Below, in pieces: positions 63,906 to 64,000 of a DNA stretch of 64,000 bases. This stretch comes from Hyphomicrobiales bacterium (GTDB lineage Bacteria; Pseudomonadota; Alphaproteobacteria; Rhizobiales; Phreatobacteraceae), in NCBI GenBank assembly GCA_017304475.1, contig JAFKKV010000028.1, positions 85,192 through 149,191 on the forward strand, written 5' to 3'. The translations under genes and the position numbers were made by a program. The notes under the pieces were generated by a model, which was given only the letters and a program-made list of their open reading frames with translations, searched no databases and was not told the DNA's origin. How positions within the stretch are numbered: the stretch's first letter is position 1; each line of letters opens with the position of its first letter.

Positions 63906-64000
63906 TCACGCCGTCAGCGAGGCCGCGTGGCGATAGCCGATGCGCTTTTCCGGCGGCAGCGGATAGCGGCCGGCGATCCGCTCCATCATCAGCCGGACAT
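63906..64000 (-). CDS. C-terminal end of an unidentified protein (partial)
   Basis: An open frame enters from the right edge and ends with TGA at 63906-63908. Its last 30 codons read VRLMMERIAGRYPLPPEKRI and end GYRHAASLTA. Nothing in this short piece identifies a family. Confidence 0.5.
   Translation of the reverse strand, partial: VRLMMERIAGRYPLPPEKRIGYRHAASLTA

Overview
The window is high-GC chromosomal DNA from an alphaproteobacterium, most likely of the Hyphomicrobiales (Rhizobiales). The main evidence is a complete PhyR-NepR-EcfG general stress cassette, which is known only from Alphaproteobacteria, and a rhizobial-type glpD-glpSTPQUV glycerol operon. No rRNA, tRNA, CRISPR array, prophage or insertion sequence was seen. 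The genus cannot be fixed from this sequence.

Layout. (1) 1-16.8 kb is an exopolysaccharide/surface-glycan locus. It holds a Wzz/BY-kinase (cut by the window edge), an initiating sugar-phosphate transferase, several glycosyltransferases, UDP-galactopyranose mutase, a Wzy-like polymerase, a Wzx-like flippase, a secreted GH16 glycanase and the dTDP-rhamnose set rmlC-B-D-A. This is a Wzx/Wzy-type pathway that probably uses rhamnose and galactofuranose. (2) 16.9-19.9 kb is a TetR-regulated operon of a GT1 glycosyltransferase and an arylamine N-acetyltransferase, with a 33-bp palindromic operator in front of the tetR gene. (3) 20.4-25.1 kb has two tandem amidases divergent from a lone peptide-type ABC binding protein. 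(4) 25.4-47.0 kb is a stress island. It holds phyR, nepR, ecfG, two HisKA_2-type kinases, a single-domain response regulator and many small stress-type genes, plus otsB, a DAG-kinase-like protein, a UvrD-type helicase, a Crp/Fnr regulator, a BacA-like ABC transporter and an AI-2E family transporter. (5) 47.7-50.5 kb has a DUF1800/DUF1501 pair. (6) 50.6-59.1 kb is glpR and glpD-glpSTPQUV. (7) 59.5-64 kb has a serine hydrolase, a broken SDR gene, a lipoprotein, a histidine phosphatase, an NDH-2 type NADH dehydrogenase and the end of an unidentified gene.

The main result is in region 4. Reading the intergenic gaps by hand gave 18 matches to the sigma-EcfG promoter (GGAAC, 16-17 bases, NGTT; 8 are perfect CGTT). 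All lie upstream of a gene in the correct orientation, and they are arranged largely as divergent pairs. The phyR/nepR pair is built from one mirror-symmetric 27-bp element. The cassette and much of its probable regulon therefore lie together in about 21 kb. The kinase gene directly behind ecfG has a degenerate ATP-binding domain and may be a phosphatase-like regulator rather than a kinase.

Several genes are shorter than 60 codons (24, 33, 51, 54 and 55 residues). Three families of long inverted repeats occupy the larger gaps. Most large ORFs opposite the genes described here are GC-frame shadows and are not annotated.
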